64,000 nucleotides of DNA. Source: Physcomitrium patens (Eukaryota; Streptophyta; Bryopsida; Funariales; Funariaceae). Within the stretch, counting starts at the first letter, position 1. The number at the start of each line of letters is the position of its first letter. This document shows, one piece after another, positions 35,151 to 44,836 of the stretch. Where the stretch lies: NCBI RefSeq assembly GCF_000002425.4, contig NC_037254.1, forward strand, positions 15,722,712 through 15,786,711. Direction: 5' to 3'. A program made the position numbers and the translations under genes. The notes under the pieces were generated by a model. That model searched no databases and had not been told where the DNA came from. It saw only the letters and a list, made by a program, of their open reading frames with translations.

Positions 35151-35340
35151 TAAGTGTACTCTTGTCAATCTGTCAAGGACAAAGACTCGATGAGAGAAAA
35201 TATACACAAAAGGCTATCTCGATATAATAAGTCAAAATATAAACAAGTAGGTATATTAAAAGGAAACTGGAATGGCTATTGCCACAAGACAAGAAACTAA
35301 AGACTCTTGAATCTAGACTAGAAGCAAGAAAGGAGTTGAC

Positions 35341-35364
35341 AAGAGTGAAGAGGGCTTCACTCTT
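35341..35364 (-). other. Conserved hairpin downstream of the LTR TATA box
   Basis: AAGAGTGAAG ... CTTCACTCTT with a four-base loop, a perfect 10-bp inverted repeat 4-5 bases downstream of the TATA sequence. It would therefore lie at or very near the 5' end of the transcript. It is preserved in most other LTR copies (for example 26,698-26,724 and 53,430-53,457). Confidence 0.7.
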
Positions 35365-35368
35365 GCCT

Positions 35369-35400
35369 CTATATATACTATCTAACTAGAAGCCACGTGG
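35369..35400 (-). promoter_or_regulatory. LTR core promoter: TATA box and G-box
   Basis: Minus strand TATATATAG (35,377-35,369) is a good TATA box. About 16-24 bases upstream is the palindrome CCACGTGG (35,393-35,400), a plant G-box. Older copies have the CG of the G-box changed to TG/CA, as expected from methylation decay. Confidence 0.7.
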
Positions 35401-35570
35401 CGATGTTCTATAAGACCTCCAATATATGTTGACTTTCTAGGCCACATGCCTTTGCTTGCAAGGCAAGTTTTCTATGGATGGACCACGTAGTTAGCTTGTT
35501 CTTTAAGCTTCCAACATGCGTGGCACATGGCTAACTTGTTGACCAAGTTTCTAACCTAAAAGTCAACAAT

Positions 35571-35627
35571 AGACTCCTATAAAGTCAAAGCAGCGTCTAT
35601 GAAGCTTCTAAGAAGCTTCTCTAGAAG
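35571..35627 (-). promoter_or_regulatory. LTR upstream region: GAA/TTC array and W-box cores
   Basis: GAAGCTTCTAAGAAGCTTCTCTAGAAG (35,601-35,627) contains two perfect GAAnnTTC dyads, an arrangement like plant heat-shock elements. Two AGTCAA cores (TTGACT on the transcribed-sense strand) lie at 35,571 and 35,583, and further TTGACC and TTGACT cores at about 35,539 and 35,429. Function is inferred from motif only. Confidence 0.45.
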
Positions 35628-35704
35628 ATATTACACAATTAACCTACTTTTACATACTTTTATCTATTCATATAGGTAATTATATGTATGTCCGTGACAC
35701 TCAC

Positions 35705-36960
35705 CTAATAAGATTATTCTCATTAATTTACGTTACTTCTTCCAAAAGACACATTGCTAATCCAGACCGTCGCCTTTTTCACTCAACATCATCATCTAGA
35801 CTAGGCTTAAGATAGATTGAGGAGACACTTTCTTCACCACGTTTCGTTCTAAGACTAGTCAATCACTTTATTACTCAAATGGTCTATTAATAGGATCTTG
35901 AGCACCCTAAAGGTGCCTAAAATCTAAGATATTTAAGGTTCTTGTAACCGCCTTTATATCCCCGCATAAAGATTTCCTTAGGTCAAAAAAGGTGGTCCTC
36001 CCATTTTCTCTTTTGTTACCTCGTTGCGAGCTACTCTTGCACATTGAGTAACTCTTAGCTTATGTTTTGTATTTGCTATGTAAAGAACTGTCTTTTGAAT
36101 CTCTTACACCTTCTTCCACTTTAAAGAGGTCAATGTCCTCATTGGTGGTGGCAGCAATTTAATTATACATTAACTTTTGAAGAGTGGAACTCATTCCCTT
36201 GGCTCCTCATGTGTACTCAATATAACTCGGTACTCCAAATATCCAAACAATGTGAAGGCTTTCTATTTTGTCTAGTCCACGTTCCACCCTTGGATCCTTA
36301 AGAAAATTATGGAATTCATAATGAGACAGGATGCTACTCCTTCTTGTGTTATTTGTATAAATCGCCTCTAACTTCCTTATAATCTTCTTTTAAAATTAAC
36401 CTTGAAACCTTGCATCTTTGCTTTCAAGTTGCAAAAGCTTATACTTCTATAAGACTTATTTCGTCCATTGAATCTCTTAATTGAAGTCTGTCTTACTCTA
36501 CTATCCTTTCTTACCTTAGGGAGGTGATTTGTAATCACTCAATTGAAAATCTATTTAGGAAAGGCCGGCTATTTAGGTCTAGTCACTCAAGGCCTTGTAT
36601 CCGCCTCATACAAGCTCCTCAAAGGTTGCCTTCTATGGAGTCTCCTCGGATTCGAACCTTTCTAATGTTTCTTATACTTTTGAAAAATTCACATCTTTAT
36701 CATAGTCCTAACATCTTGAATCTATTTTAAGTTCCAAAGCTTCCTCACTTCCTCTTCTCTGTCCAATATCATGAGTGTTTGGATCTCTTCAACTCTTTTT
36801 TTTATGTTCCATAGGATTTTTTCTACAACTCTCTCCTTCCAATTTGGAGTAAAGATGTCCTCATCTTTTGGTTTGTCATCGAGCACTTTTGTTGCAGTTT
36901 GAAGTCGTCAGTTCTTCAACTATTTTCGCATGGATTGGCATTGTTGATACTCCCCCACTT
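35705..36960 (-). repeat. Family C chromovirus 3' region and LTR (boundary uncertain)
   Basis: Non-coding sequence downstream of the family C integrase. Near 35,960 the minus strand shows GGGGATATAAAGGCGG, a plausible TATA box with GC-rich flanks, supporting an LTR. A1 inserted at its left edge, so the rest probably continues at about 29,100-29,362. No second LTR copy is available to fix the ends. Confidence 0.4.
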
Positions 36961-36999
36961 TCTTATTGAAAACAACCACCAATCCGTGCACATGTCTAA

Positions 37000-37760
37000 G
37001 ATTTTTCTCATTAATCTATTGAAACTCATGTGGCATGTAACCTTTGAAGGCACATAGATATTACACTCTCCTTACATTGGTTCTTTTCTTGTTAAGTATT
37101 GTCAATACTTGCCTCATAGTTTGGTCCCATATCTCTTCTTGAGGTAGAACTTGAGCCTTCTCTTTGTGGAAGCTTTTTTCATCAGCCACAAATTTCTTGT
37201 GAACACTAATATGGAATATTGGATGCCATTTCAACCTTTTTGGGATGCCTAATACATAGACATTTTTGTACAATATTCATTCAATCAGGTAAGGCCTTGT
37301 CCACTTTAGAGTCCACTTAGGAGTGAGATATGCGGGCTAAGTGAGGTTGTTCGTATTCAACCACACTTGATCGCCCTTCTTAAACTACATGTCTCTTCTA
37401 TGCTTATCCACTTGTTTTTTGTATCTACTCTAGGCCACCTTTAGTCTTACCTTGACGGTGTTCATAATGGCTTCTTTCCTTGCCATCCACTTTGCTCCTC
37501 CCACCAAGTAGAATCCCAAAGTCAATTCATCACTTTGCTTAATTCCAATCAGGTCAATTGATTTAAGCACGTCAAATCTGTGAGTTACTTGGAATGGTGT
37601 ATTATCTAGAGTCTTGTTTTGAGTTGTGTTATAATTAAACTCTGCTATAGGCAGCCACTTGATCCAGTCTTTGTAGTCGCTTGCCACATAGTGTCTCAAG
37701 TACATCGAGAGAATTCCATTGATCCTTTCCATCTGGCCATCTCTTTATGGGTGCCACGCC
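37000..37760 (-). pseudogene. Family C chromovirus pol 3' end (integrase and chromodomain), truncated
   Basis: Reading from 37,760: DGQMERINGILSMYLRHYV, then DWIKWLPIAEFNYNTT and TPFQV, the integrase C-terminal core with its catalytic Glu. A GDQVWLNTNNLT block follows, then KRLKWHPIFHISVHKKF (37,230-37,180) and a decayed chromodomain (TILNKKRTNVRRV, then YLCAFKGYMPHEFQWI). Stops separate the pieces. The integrase differs clearly from family A (TPFQV in place of TPFFANYG), so it is a separate chromovirus. The rest is cut off at 37,765 by a family B LTR. Confidence 0.75.
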
Positions 37761-37764
37761 ATTG

Positions 37765-38005
37765 TAAGAATATTTTTATATTCTAATTTCTTTATAACAT
37801 TATCGTATTACGTGAAATCTTGCTTGAAAATGTATTAAGCACTTGTTTGTCAAAGATAAAAGGAATTTGCAACAAGTTCTAACCACTTTAATAAAATTAT
37901 ATATAAATTACTATAGAAGCTTAAGAAACATAATTAAACATCAATTAAGTCCAATTATTTTTATTTTATTTTATTTTATTTTATTCTTGAAATAAATTAT
38001 AACAA

Positions 38006-38049
<44 letters not shown>

Positions 38050-39360
38050 TGAAGAAATTTAAAGAAATTTAAAAGAATCTTAAAAGAATCATAAAGAAAT
38101 CCTAAAGAAATCTTAAATAAATTTTAAAAAATCTTAAAGAGATCTTAGAGAAATCCAAACCAAACTATAAATCAAACCAAATCCTAATTCTAAACAAATC
38201 CTAAAAAAATCCTAGTCAAACTCTAGTAAAATCCTAATCGAATCCTAATCAATCCCATATAATTCCTATATCAGATTTAAACCTCAATAACTAATGAATG
38301 AATTATTGATTTTAATTCAAATTTTGCACATTTCTTAATAATTAAATTGAAAATAGGCAAAAAAAATTTGAAAGGGATCAAAATTATCAAATAGACAATA
38401 ATCTCAAAAATGTATGTGGATGTCAGCCAGCTTCCTTGACCGACCTTGATGCCAATCTCTTAGTGCCAATTACTCCTGATTGAAACGTTACTTTGATTCC
38501 AAACTTTAAAGGCTTATTGAAAATCAAGTTGACTACCTTTATGAATAAAATTTGCTTCAATCTAATTGGCAGATTGATAGATATCTAAGAAAACCTGATT
38601 AGTCCTCAAAATCCTAAATATTGAGACCATAATCCACAAAAATCTTTATGCTTTTCAATCTAATTATTCAATCAAATTCAAATTCATAGCATACATCAAG
38701 CACAACTACACCCACAAACCTAGAAAATTTTACCTATGGTTCTATCACCAAACTCTTGAAATTATTCAAAACGTCAATCCTATTTTATTTTCTAAAAATT
38801 AAAATTAATAAAAACAACATTGACTTTATAAAGCTCTTACAAAGTCATCATCCATCCAAAACCTTCAAAATTAATGCCTATAAAAATCCTTTCAAGTTTG
38901 ATCTCCAAATCTATTCTTCGATCAACCAAAGAATCCCATAATCATCATGAAGGCTTGGTTTTGTGCCTTGGGATCTGATTTTGATCCTAATTGGTAACTG
39001 GTCTTCTCTAGATATCAATTTTTGTCCCTTTTGAGGTAAATTTTGCTAAAACCAACTCTTCACTGCCTCCTACATATGCTTGTATCTTTTATTTTTCTAA
39101 TCTACCTTATTTTGCCTTATTTATGGCCCTACAAAGAAGTAAAAGCTACTTTTTTAAAAAGTGAGCATTACTACTAAAAGTTTTAATACCTTCCTATCTT
39201 TTATCCATATTTTTTTATTTTGCCTTTTAACTTGGCTCTTCTATCATAAGATCCATATTATTATCTTCCACTATATAGTCGTACTATAGTTATATTATAT
39301 ATTGATAATGATACAAAAATCCATATTATTATCTTTCACCATATACTTATATTATCATTC
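37765..39360 (-). repeat. Family B LTR, copy B4 (with short adjoining B sequence)
   Basis: LTR edge near 37,801 (TATCGTATTACGTGAAATCTTGC...), then the AGCACTTG block, an (ATTTT)n tract (37,960-37,985), a 40-base A run (38,007-38,046), AAATCCT-type repeats (38,150-38,270) and the long second half shared with B1 and B3. Ends in a TATTATCTTTCACCATATA-type sequence shared with 23,330-23,400. No gene supported; the open frame at 38,756 is a chance frame inside the repeat. Confidence 0.6.
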
Positions 39361-39429
39361 TACATCGCTTTGCACCCTCATCATTTATTATGAATGATGA
39401 AAAAAACTTACAACTTGCGGCATGAATCC

Positions 39430-39792
39430 TCATTGATTGATCAAAACATTTTTGACTTTGCGATAAGCCTTAGCATTAGTATGAGTTTCTTGACCACATA
39501 AGAACAATCCCGCATTGTGGTGAAAACTGTGATAACAACCAATACTCATCAATTATTTAATATCCTTTTGAATTATTCTCACTAATTCTAAATCAACTAA
39601 ATAATTTTGACTTATTATTTTGATAATTCGATCAATTTGATACTTAGTTAACTTATTAACTTTAATCTTATCATTGAGACCTAATTGATCAAAAACTTGA
39701 ATTGCTTTTTTAGGGTCAAGTCCAAAGATTCGTGTTAAAGCAATTTCTACTTGTTCATTCAGCACTAAATTAGTTCCTAAAATATATGACAT
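39430..39792 (-). pseudogene. rps13: rps13 (mitochondrial ribosomal protein S13), NUMT copy
   Basis: ATG at 39,792 to TGA at 39,430 spans 121 codons, the normal bryophyte length. Reads MSYILGTNLVLNEQVEIAL and LTKYQIDRIIKIISQNYLVD, and after an in-frame TAA (39,555-39,553, where an Arg or similar codon is expected) continues SIGCYHSFRHNAGLFLCGQETHTNAKAYRK. That is the S13 C-terminal helix-GxxR...HTNA region, with several Arg and Pro codons changed by C-to-T. It is the last gene of the NUMT cluster; rps11 is not seen after it. Confidence 0.9.
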
Positions 39793-39806
39793 GATTTTTT
39801 TTTTCT

Positions 39807-40072
39807 TTACTTCTTATGTAGAATTTTGTTTCGATATTATATACATTTTCCTTTATAAACTTCAGGAGGTTTACAACTTTTGATGCTAGCAGCAAATTGA
39901 GTTACTTTTTGATGATCTATTCTAGTACAACAAATAAGATTAGGCTTGAAGCAAAAAACACCAACTGCAAGGTGACTTGAAGTCGAATCTCATGACTAAA
40001 GCCTAATTTTAGATATAAAATAGAGCCTTGTGGATTCCTACTCGCTTTGTATCCAACTCCATTTATTTTCAG

Positions 40073-40105
<33 letters not shown>

Positions 40106-40110
40106 TCCAT
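39807..40110 (-). pseudogene. rpl6: rpl6 (mitochondrial ribosomal protein L6), NUMT copy
   Basis: Start MED at 40,110, followed by a Phe run made of a 29-base A/T homopolymer (40,073-40,101) whose length puts the start and body out of frame. Body reads INGVGYKASRNPQGSILYLKLGFSHEIRLQVT, then a frameshift, then KPNLICCTRIDHQKVTQFAASIKSCKPPEVYKGK and two in-frame TAA codons (each one transition from CAA) near the end. Bryophyte mitochondrial L6 has this same short form of ~100 residues. Confidence 0.88.
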
Positions 40111-41102
40111 AAACAAGTAGCATACAAAGGTTAAATGTTAAAAGCATCCCAGTGGCGACCTTTTGACTATGGTACAGATTCACAAGTTACCTATTTATAG
40201 TCACTTTTTTTATAGACTACACGCCGGTAATAACACCTATGGTAGATTATGGAGATATTCTATTTGTAAGCATTTTGCTGTCCTTCTAATAAGAGCTCCA
40301 GCCTTTGCTTGGGTATAGAATTCTTATTTCATGGGATTTGACCATTACGTGTTTGAAAGTTCTTATGTTGAAAAAGCTCATTGAGGTGATGCAAGCGGCA
40401 GGATATATTTTCTATTTTATTAGTGAACGAAGGCGGATACATATTTTCTTGTACACTCATTTAAGCATGCTGCACAAAACATTAGTTCCTTGCCTGATTA
40501 TTGCGGCGGATGAGATTTGTGCATAACCTGATTAAAATCTTGTATAATTCTAACAATGGAGTTGTTCCATGCCATCAACTTGCGCACCTTGGTATGTACA
40601 GAGTAGCCACATTTTGTAGGTTATGTAGGATTGTGATACAATAATGGTTTACACCAAGCAAGATTTTGTGGACCTTAGGGTGAAGTCCATGGTTTCAATA
40701 ACCTTCATCTTAAAGGACCCTGCTTTTTATTGGTTTTGACCTCTTTGGAAATAAGATCACATTCTTCTTGTTATAATAGCAATTTTAGAACTTCAGCCAG
40801 GAAGATCAGGGGAACCATCCTCTACATAATTTTTTACTTGGTTCAGCTACTGCTGATTCACTAGGAGTGGTCCCTTTTGCAACCTTATGGTAACAGTATG
40901 TCTTGGGTTTAGGACGCATATATAGTGTGACACACCGCTTGAGCTCGTTTAGTATTTAAAGACCAAAAGGCGCATAGCACCGGAAAAAAAATCAAACCAA
41001 AAAATGGAAAGCAAAAAAAAAAAAAAAAAAAAAAAAATCAAGCAAAACATAGTTTTTTTTTAATGCACCTTGTGGCTACCTGCAAAGTCAACGTTTATTC
41101 CA
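40111..41102. other. Unassigned spacer between rps14 and rpl6 in the NUMT
   Basis: About 1 kb in which I cannot read rps8, which occupies this place in liverwort mitochondria. A 74-codon plus-strand frame at 40,305-40,526 has no recognised motif. A 25-base A run lies at 41,013-41,037. It may be mitochondrial spacer, an unrecognised decayed rps8, or a later insertion. Confidence 0.5.
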
Positions 41103-41412
41103 CTATTCCACTGACGACCAACATGATTTGTTTATGCCTATTAAAGAACCTTTAGATATTACTTCACAAAAAACTATACGAGAAATGCGAAATAACTTAT
41201 ATACTGAACGAGGGTGACCCATGAAAATACATCGATTTTTTACTCGTGTTCTGGAACTATTTCTTGGCAACTTAGATGACTTTAAAAAATATTCATAATG
41301 TATTTGATTAGGGCGATTTTTATGTCAAGAAATTGCTTTACGTTACATTTGTTCTAATTCATATTAAGCCACAAGTAATCTACGTGTATGATCTCATAAT
41401 TTGATTTGGCAT
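41103..41412 (-). pseudogene. rps14: rps14 (mitochondrial ribosomal protein S14), NUMT copy
   Basis: ATG at 41,412, four bases after the rpl5 stop. A two-base loss after MPNQI shifts the frame. The body reads DHTRRLLVA-YELEQM-RKAIS-HKN (dashes are TAA, TAA and TGA codons), then SSKLPRNSSRTRVKNRCIFMGHPRSVYKLFRISRIVF and SKGSLIGINKSCW, followed by four extra codons to TAG. The S14 signature KxRCxxxGRPRxV is clear, with GRP changed to GHP. Confidence 0.9.
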
Positions 41413-41416
41413 ATGA

Positions 41417-41977
41417 CTAAACCTCTTTTTGTAAAAAACCACTCCACAAAATCAAAGCCTCATCTTGTGTTTTAGCTGAAGTAACAATATTTACATCAAA
41501 CCCTTGAATATGTTCAAAAATCTCGAAATGATTTTGTATTTCCAGAAATAATCATAACAACAACGTTGGCATTGATAATTAAATGGAGCTGTTTTGTATT
41601 TTAACTGGGTAATCGTAAAAAGATATTATCGTAATAAGTTTTTTCAAGAAATTATACATGGTATGCCCTCGTAGAATGCTTTGTGCTAGGTAAGTGATAT
41701 ATCCTATGTATTTTTTTGACTTTCAATTCAATATAAATTTATTAAATCGAAACAACTTTCCTGCCAAATCTCTGCTTCGTGTCTGTATGAATTTTTGACC
41801 ACAAACAATCTCCATAGCTAATTTTACATTTTTTATTAAATTAGAGGGTGCCTTTGGAACTATAATTATTTTACACAATCTACGAACTTCCATAATGTTA
41901 GCATAATTCAATTTTAACAACAAATCTTAACGTAATAAATTTTCGTAATGAAAATGGAGTCTATTTGAAGTGAACAT
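41417..41977 (-). pseudogene. rpl5: rpl5 (mitochondrial ribosomal protein L5), NUMT copy
   Basis: ATG at 41,977 (MFTSNRLHFHYENLLR), then a TAA one transition from CAA, then [34 protein letters not shown] and [12 protein letters not shown] second stop follows, then the C-terminal half ([24 protein letters not shown], ending WSGFLQKEV). L5 binds 5S rRNA in the large subunit. A frame change lies in the middle. It overlaps nothing; rps14 starts four bases later. Confidence 0.9.
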
Positions 41978-42269
41978 AAGTTGGCTTTTTTTTTATTATT
42001 ATTATTTTAGATAAAAACAAATATAAGCACTGTGCCTTATTTGATTTAGAAATAGCAGACTGTTATGCATTTCTTTTACATAATAAAAATAAAATTGTAA
42101 AAGGATGTAGTAGCAAGCTCTGGATTAGCTTTGCGCCTCAAGAAAAAATGGTTTTTTACATTTAGCAGTAAATTTTTATTTTATTTTAGCCCGGACGCCT
42201 TAGCTCTACACTTGGGGTATTCGACTTCAACGCCATTCTCTTTATTATATTCATTCGAAGAAAGCTCAC

Positions 42270-42295
42270 AAAAAAAAAAAAAAAAAAAAAAAAAA
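42270..42295. repeat. Poly-A tract in the rpl16-rpl5 spacer
   Basis: 26 A residues inside the NUMT. The spacer 41,978-42,792 otherwise holds no recognisable gene. Confidence 0.95.
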
Positions 42296-42792
42296 CTTCT
42301 TTCTTTAGCCACTTGCTGAGGAGCCGGGCCTAGCAAAGCCCGTGAAAACAAGAGCTGTGCGGGACAAAACTCTGCTACGCAATTCAATCTATTACATGGT
42401 TCACCTTCCAAGCTGCGAATAAAATAATCGTCTTGGACTCGAGGCCTTCGGCCTCAAGTCATTTTATTCTATTTCGCGGGCTAAAATCAATTTATTTGCA
42501 TTGCAAATAATTTGTAAGTCGCGCCCTTCCTTAATTCCAAAAGGCGCATCAAAGAGCAGTATATAGATATTTATTACTTTTTTTACGTTTTTATAAACCT
42601 TTGGGCTAAATGGGATCAAAGAACATGAATTATTTACAATAATAAATTCCTTACTTGCTTTACGGTTTCAACACTTCTACCGTCTTGACAGCTTGTTCAT
42701 TTTCAGGCCGATAGAAGCAATAAAGATTCCTGGTCTTTACCCACTTTCTTTGCTTTGCTCCGTGCCTTTTGGCCTTACTATTTACTAACCAA

Positions 42793-43200
42793 TTAAAACC
42801 ATTGAACAAACTTGGTTGACGAACATAGTCTATGCACTGCCAATGTGGCAGCTTGTTGCGCATTTGACAAACTCACACCATCCATTTCAAATAAGATTTG
42901 TCTCTTTACCACACGAGCAATCCAACCTGTAGAATTCCCTTTTCCTTTTCCCATTCGGACTTCGGTGGGTTTATTGGTAATAGGAATATCTGCAAAAACT
43001 CTTACCCATATTTGACCATCTCTTTGAAATTCTCTGCTTATAGCACGACGCGCCGCTTCAATTGCTTGATATGAGATACGACCAGCTTCACAACTTTTCA
43101 TGCCATATTTTTCGAAACAAAGTTGTGTACCATCTGCTTTGCAACCCTTAAATCTGCCTTTGTGATATTTACGAAATTTTGTATGTTTTGGATATAGCAC
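42793..43200 (-). CDS. rpl16: rpl16 (mitochondrial ribosomal protein L16), NUMT copy with open frame
   Basis: The only NUMT gene without a break: 135 residues from GTG at 43,200 (VLYPKHTKFRKYHKGRFKGC...) to STKFVQWF. I chose the GTG because the bryophyte protein begins at this LYPKRTKFRK block, and GTG starts are known for plant mitochondrial rpl16; the frame itself stays open further upstream, through the end of rps3. The MGKGKGNSTGWIA segment, typical of L16, is intact. It follows rps3 by 20 bases, its native place. In the nucleus it has no evident transit peptide or promoter and the GTG start would not be used efficiently, so expression is unlikely. The intact frame is probably chance survival. 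Confidence 0.85.
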   Translation of the reverse strand: MLYPKHTKFRKYHKGRFKGCKADGTQLCFEKYGMKSCEAGRISYQAIEAARRAISREFQRDGQIWVRVFADIPITNKPTEVRMGKGKGNSTGWIARVVKRQILFEMDGVSLSNAQQAATLAVHRLCSSTKFVQWF

Positions 43201-43220
43201 AACTTGTCCCTTTTTTTGTG

Positions 43221-44830
43221 TTAAAAATATGAAACCCACACTTTGGCACCTAAAATCCCATAAGAAGTAGATGATTGTGCTTTCGCATAATCAATTTGAT
43301 CAGAAAATACATGTAAAGAGGTTTCACCGTACTTTCTGCATTCAGTTTTAGCAATTTCTGCGCCATTTAATCGACCTGAACAACAAATACGGATTTTCTT
43401 AACATATTGGCATTTTTCAATCTATTAAAATGTAGCTCTACAGATTTGTCGAAATGATTTTTTTTGTTCTAGTTTCCAAGATATTTCTCGAGCAATTAGA
43501 GAAACACTTTGATAAACAGAAGCTATTTTGACTAGCCTAATTAAGGTATTAGTTTTTGTTTGATTAGATAAGAAAAATTGCATTTTTTTCCAATAATAAT
43601 GACGACTGAACAAAGAGTGAACTTTCCTCCATTTAGCATCTCTTGAAATAAAGGGAGCACCAAAATCCAATATAGACCAGAGTTGACGAATCGGCTCTGT
43701 GCTTTTTATTATTCTAATTATTAGCTAATGGCATACCTTGCTCACGATGGGATTTGAAAATAAAGTCTTAAAAGGCTCTGTTTGCGCAAGCAGTGGAGGG
43801 CATTCTGGTGTGGGAACATTCGTGCTTGGGCGAAGCTGGGAGCGCCGTGCCTAGAGCTAAAAGCTCTTCTGCGCTACGCATTTCTAGCCTTCCGGAATTA
43901 TTAGCTTCAGAGGAAAGCCAAACTGAATAAGATGTTTAGATGTTTGGAGAAATTTGGGGTCTATTTTTTCTTGCAAAGCCCACTTTGTCCGCTTGGCGAA
44001 TGAAGTGGGTAGAACCTCGTAAGGCTTCGACATAGGAGCCTTGCGCAGTTTTCTCCATGTAGGTTGAGCCTTCTTTTTTTGAACAAATGATTTTATTCAT
44101 GAGAATAGAACGCATTCTTTTTTTCAAGCTGTCCTCTTTCTTTTTTGCTTCCTCCTGCATATATCTGCTCCGTGCCGCCAAATCGGAAACTATGTTAACA
44201 ATAGGATCAAATTGAATTCGGTTCTTTGGATGAAAGAAGTATTGCATGACCAAATGATTTAAGAGAGCAGTGACAGCTGCAAAAATGGTCTGTGGAAATA
44301 CGTCGCTAATTTGACGCAAAGAGCCAAAACGAGAAAACGCATAGCTTTTTTCTGACATTTTTCTGTCATCATTCTCCCATAGGGCATCATTCTTCAAAGA
44401 AGTAGAGTTTTTGGAGGCCATGCAACCGCTGATTCGAAGTAATTGATCAATTTCATGCATTGATAGTAACTTATCATCGTATCCATAGCGCCGACTCTTG
44501 ACTTTGTTTCGCTGTATCTTTGTAGCGTCGTCAATACGCCTAATCAGCTTGACCGATTGTATTGCCCCAAGGCCTCTGTGTCTTAACCGGCTGAGTCGAT
44601 CTAGAAAAAATACGTGAATGAATGTCCTTTTAGGAAAATGATGAATAATAAACTTACCTAGACAGAAGCCAAACGTTTTTTCCTTGGGTGGACGTCTTAA
44701 ATCAAAATAATCTCTAAAATTTACATCTTGATAAAACAATTTTTCATAATAATAATAACTAAACCAACTTGAATCTGAACTACGATTCAGATTCAATCTG
44801 ACTGAAATCGGATTTATTTTTTTGCGCCAC
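43221..44830 (-). pseudogene. rps3: rps3 (mitochondrial ribosomal protein S3), NUMT copy
   Basis: Begins at 44,830 with GTG (expected ATG) then AQK. One extra A in a run of seven shifts the frame before INPISVRLNLNRSSDSSWF. The open part 44,796-43,936 reads YYYYEKLFYQDVNFRDYF, FHPKNRIQFDPIV and so on; 43,670-43,425 reads LLSNQTKTNTLIR equivalents and KSFRQICRATF. TAA TAG then interrupt before [37 protein letters not shown] ... GAKVWVSYF and the stop at 43,221. No intron lies at codon 25, unlike seed plants and Cycas. The 43,680-43,935 part is poorly aligned. Confidence 0.9.
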
Positions 44831-44836
44831 AGTTCA

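Larger units (their letters stand above)
29368..35699 (-). mobile_element. Full-length family A chromovirus A1 (6,332 bp, recent)
   Basis: Nearly identical LTRs (29,368-29,897 and 35,171-35,699; one A in a run is the only difference I see) flank gag, pol, ORF3 and a polypurine tract on the minus strand. The five bases before (29,363-29,367) and after (35,700-35,704) are both CTCAC, a perfect target duplication. LTR ends are TGTCACGG...CCTTGACA. Gag and ORF3 are open, but pol has two nonsense codons. It lies within what looks like the family C LTR. Confidence 0.95.
35171..35699 (-). repeat. 5' LTR of A1
   Basis: 529 bp, TGTCACGG...CCTTGACA in minus orientation. Drives transcription of A1. Promoter elements are listed separately. 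Confidence 0.95.

Noticed and set aside
38756-38941. Small host gene in the plus strand
   Set aside because: The same sequence is found in B3 on the other strand (24,010-23,750) as part of the family B LTR; the frame is not kept between copies.
41103-41412. Stop codons in rps14, rpl6 and rpl5 as sites of U-to-C RNA editing (fern, hornwort or lycophyte style)
   Set aside because: Several stops (TAA, TGA) would fit, but the same genes also have G-to-A changes, one- and two-base indels and homopolymer shifts that editing cannot repair. Nuclear decay explains all of them.
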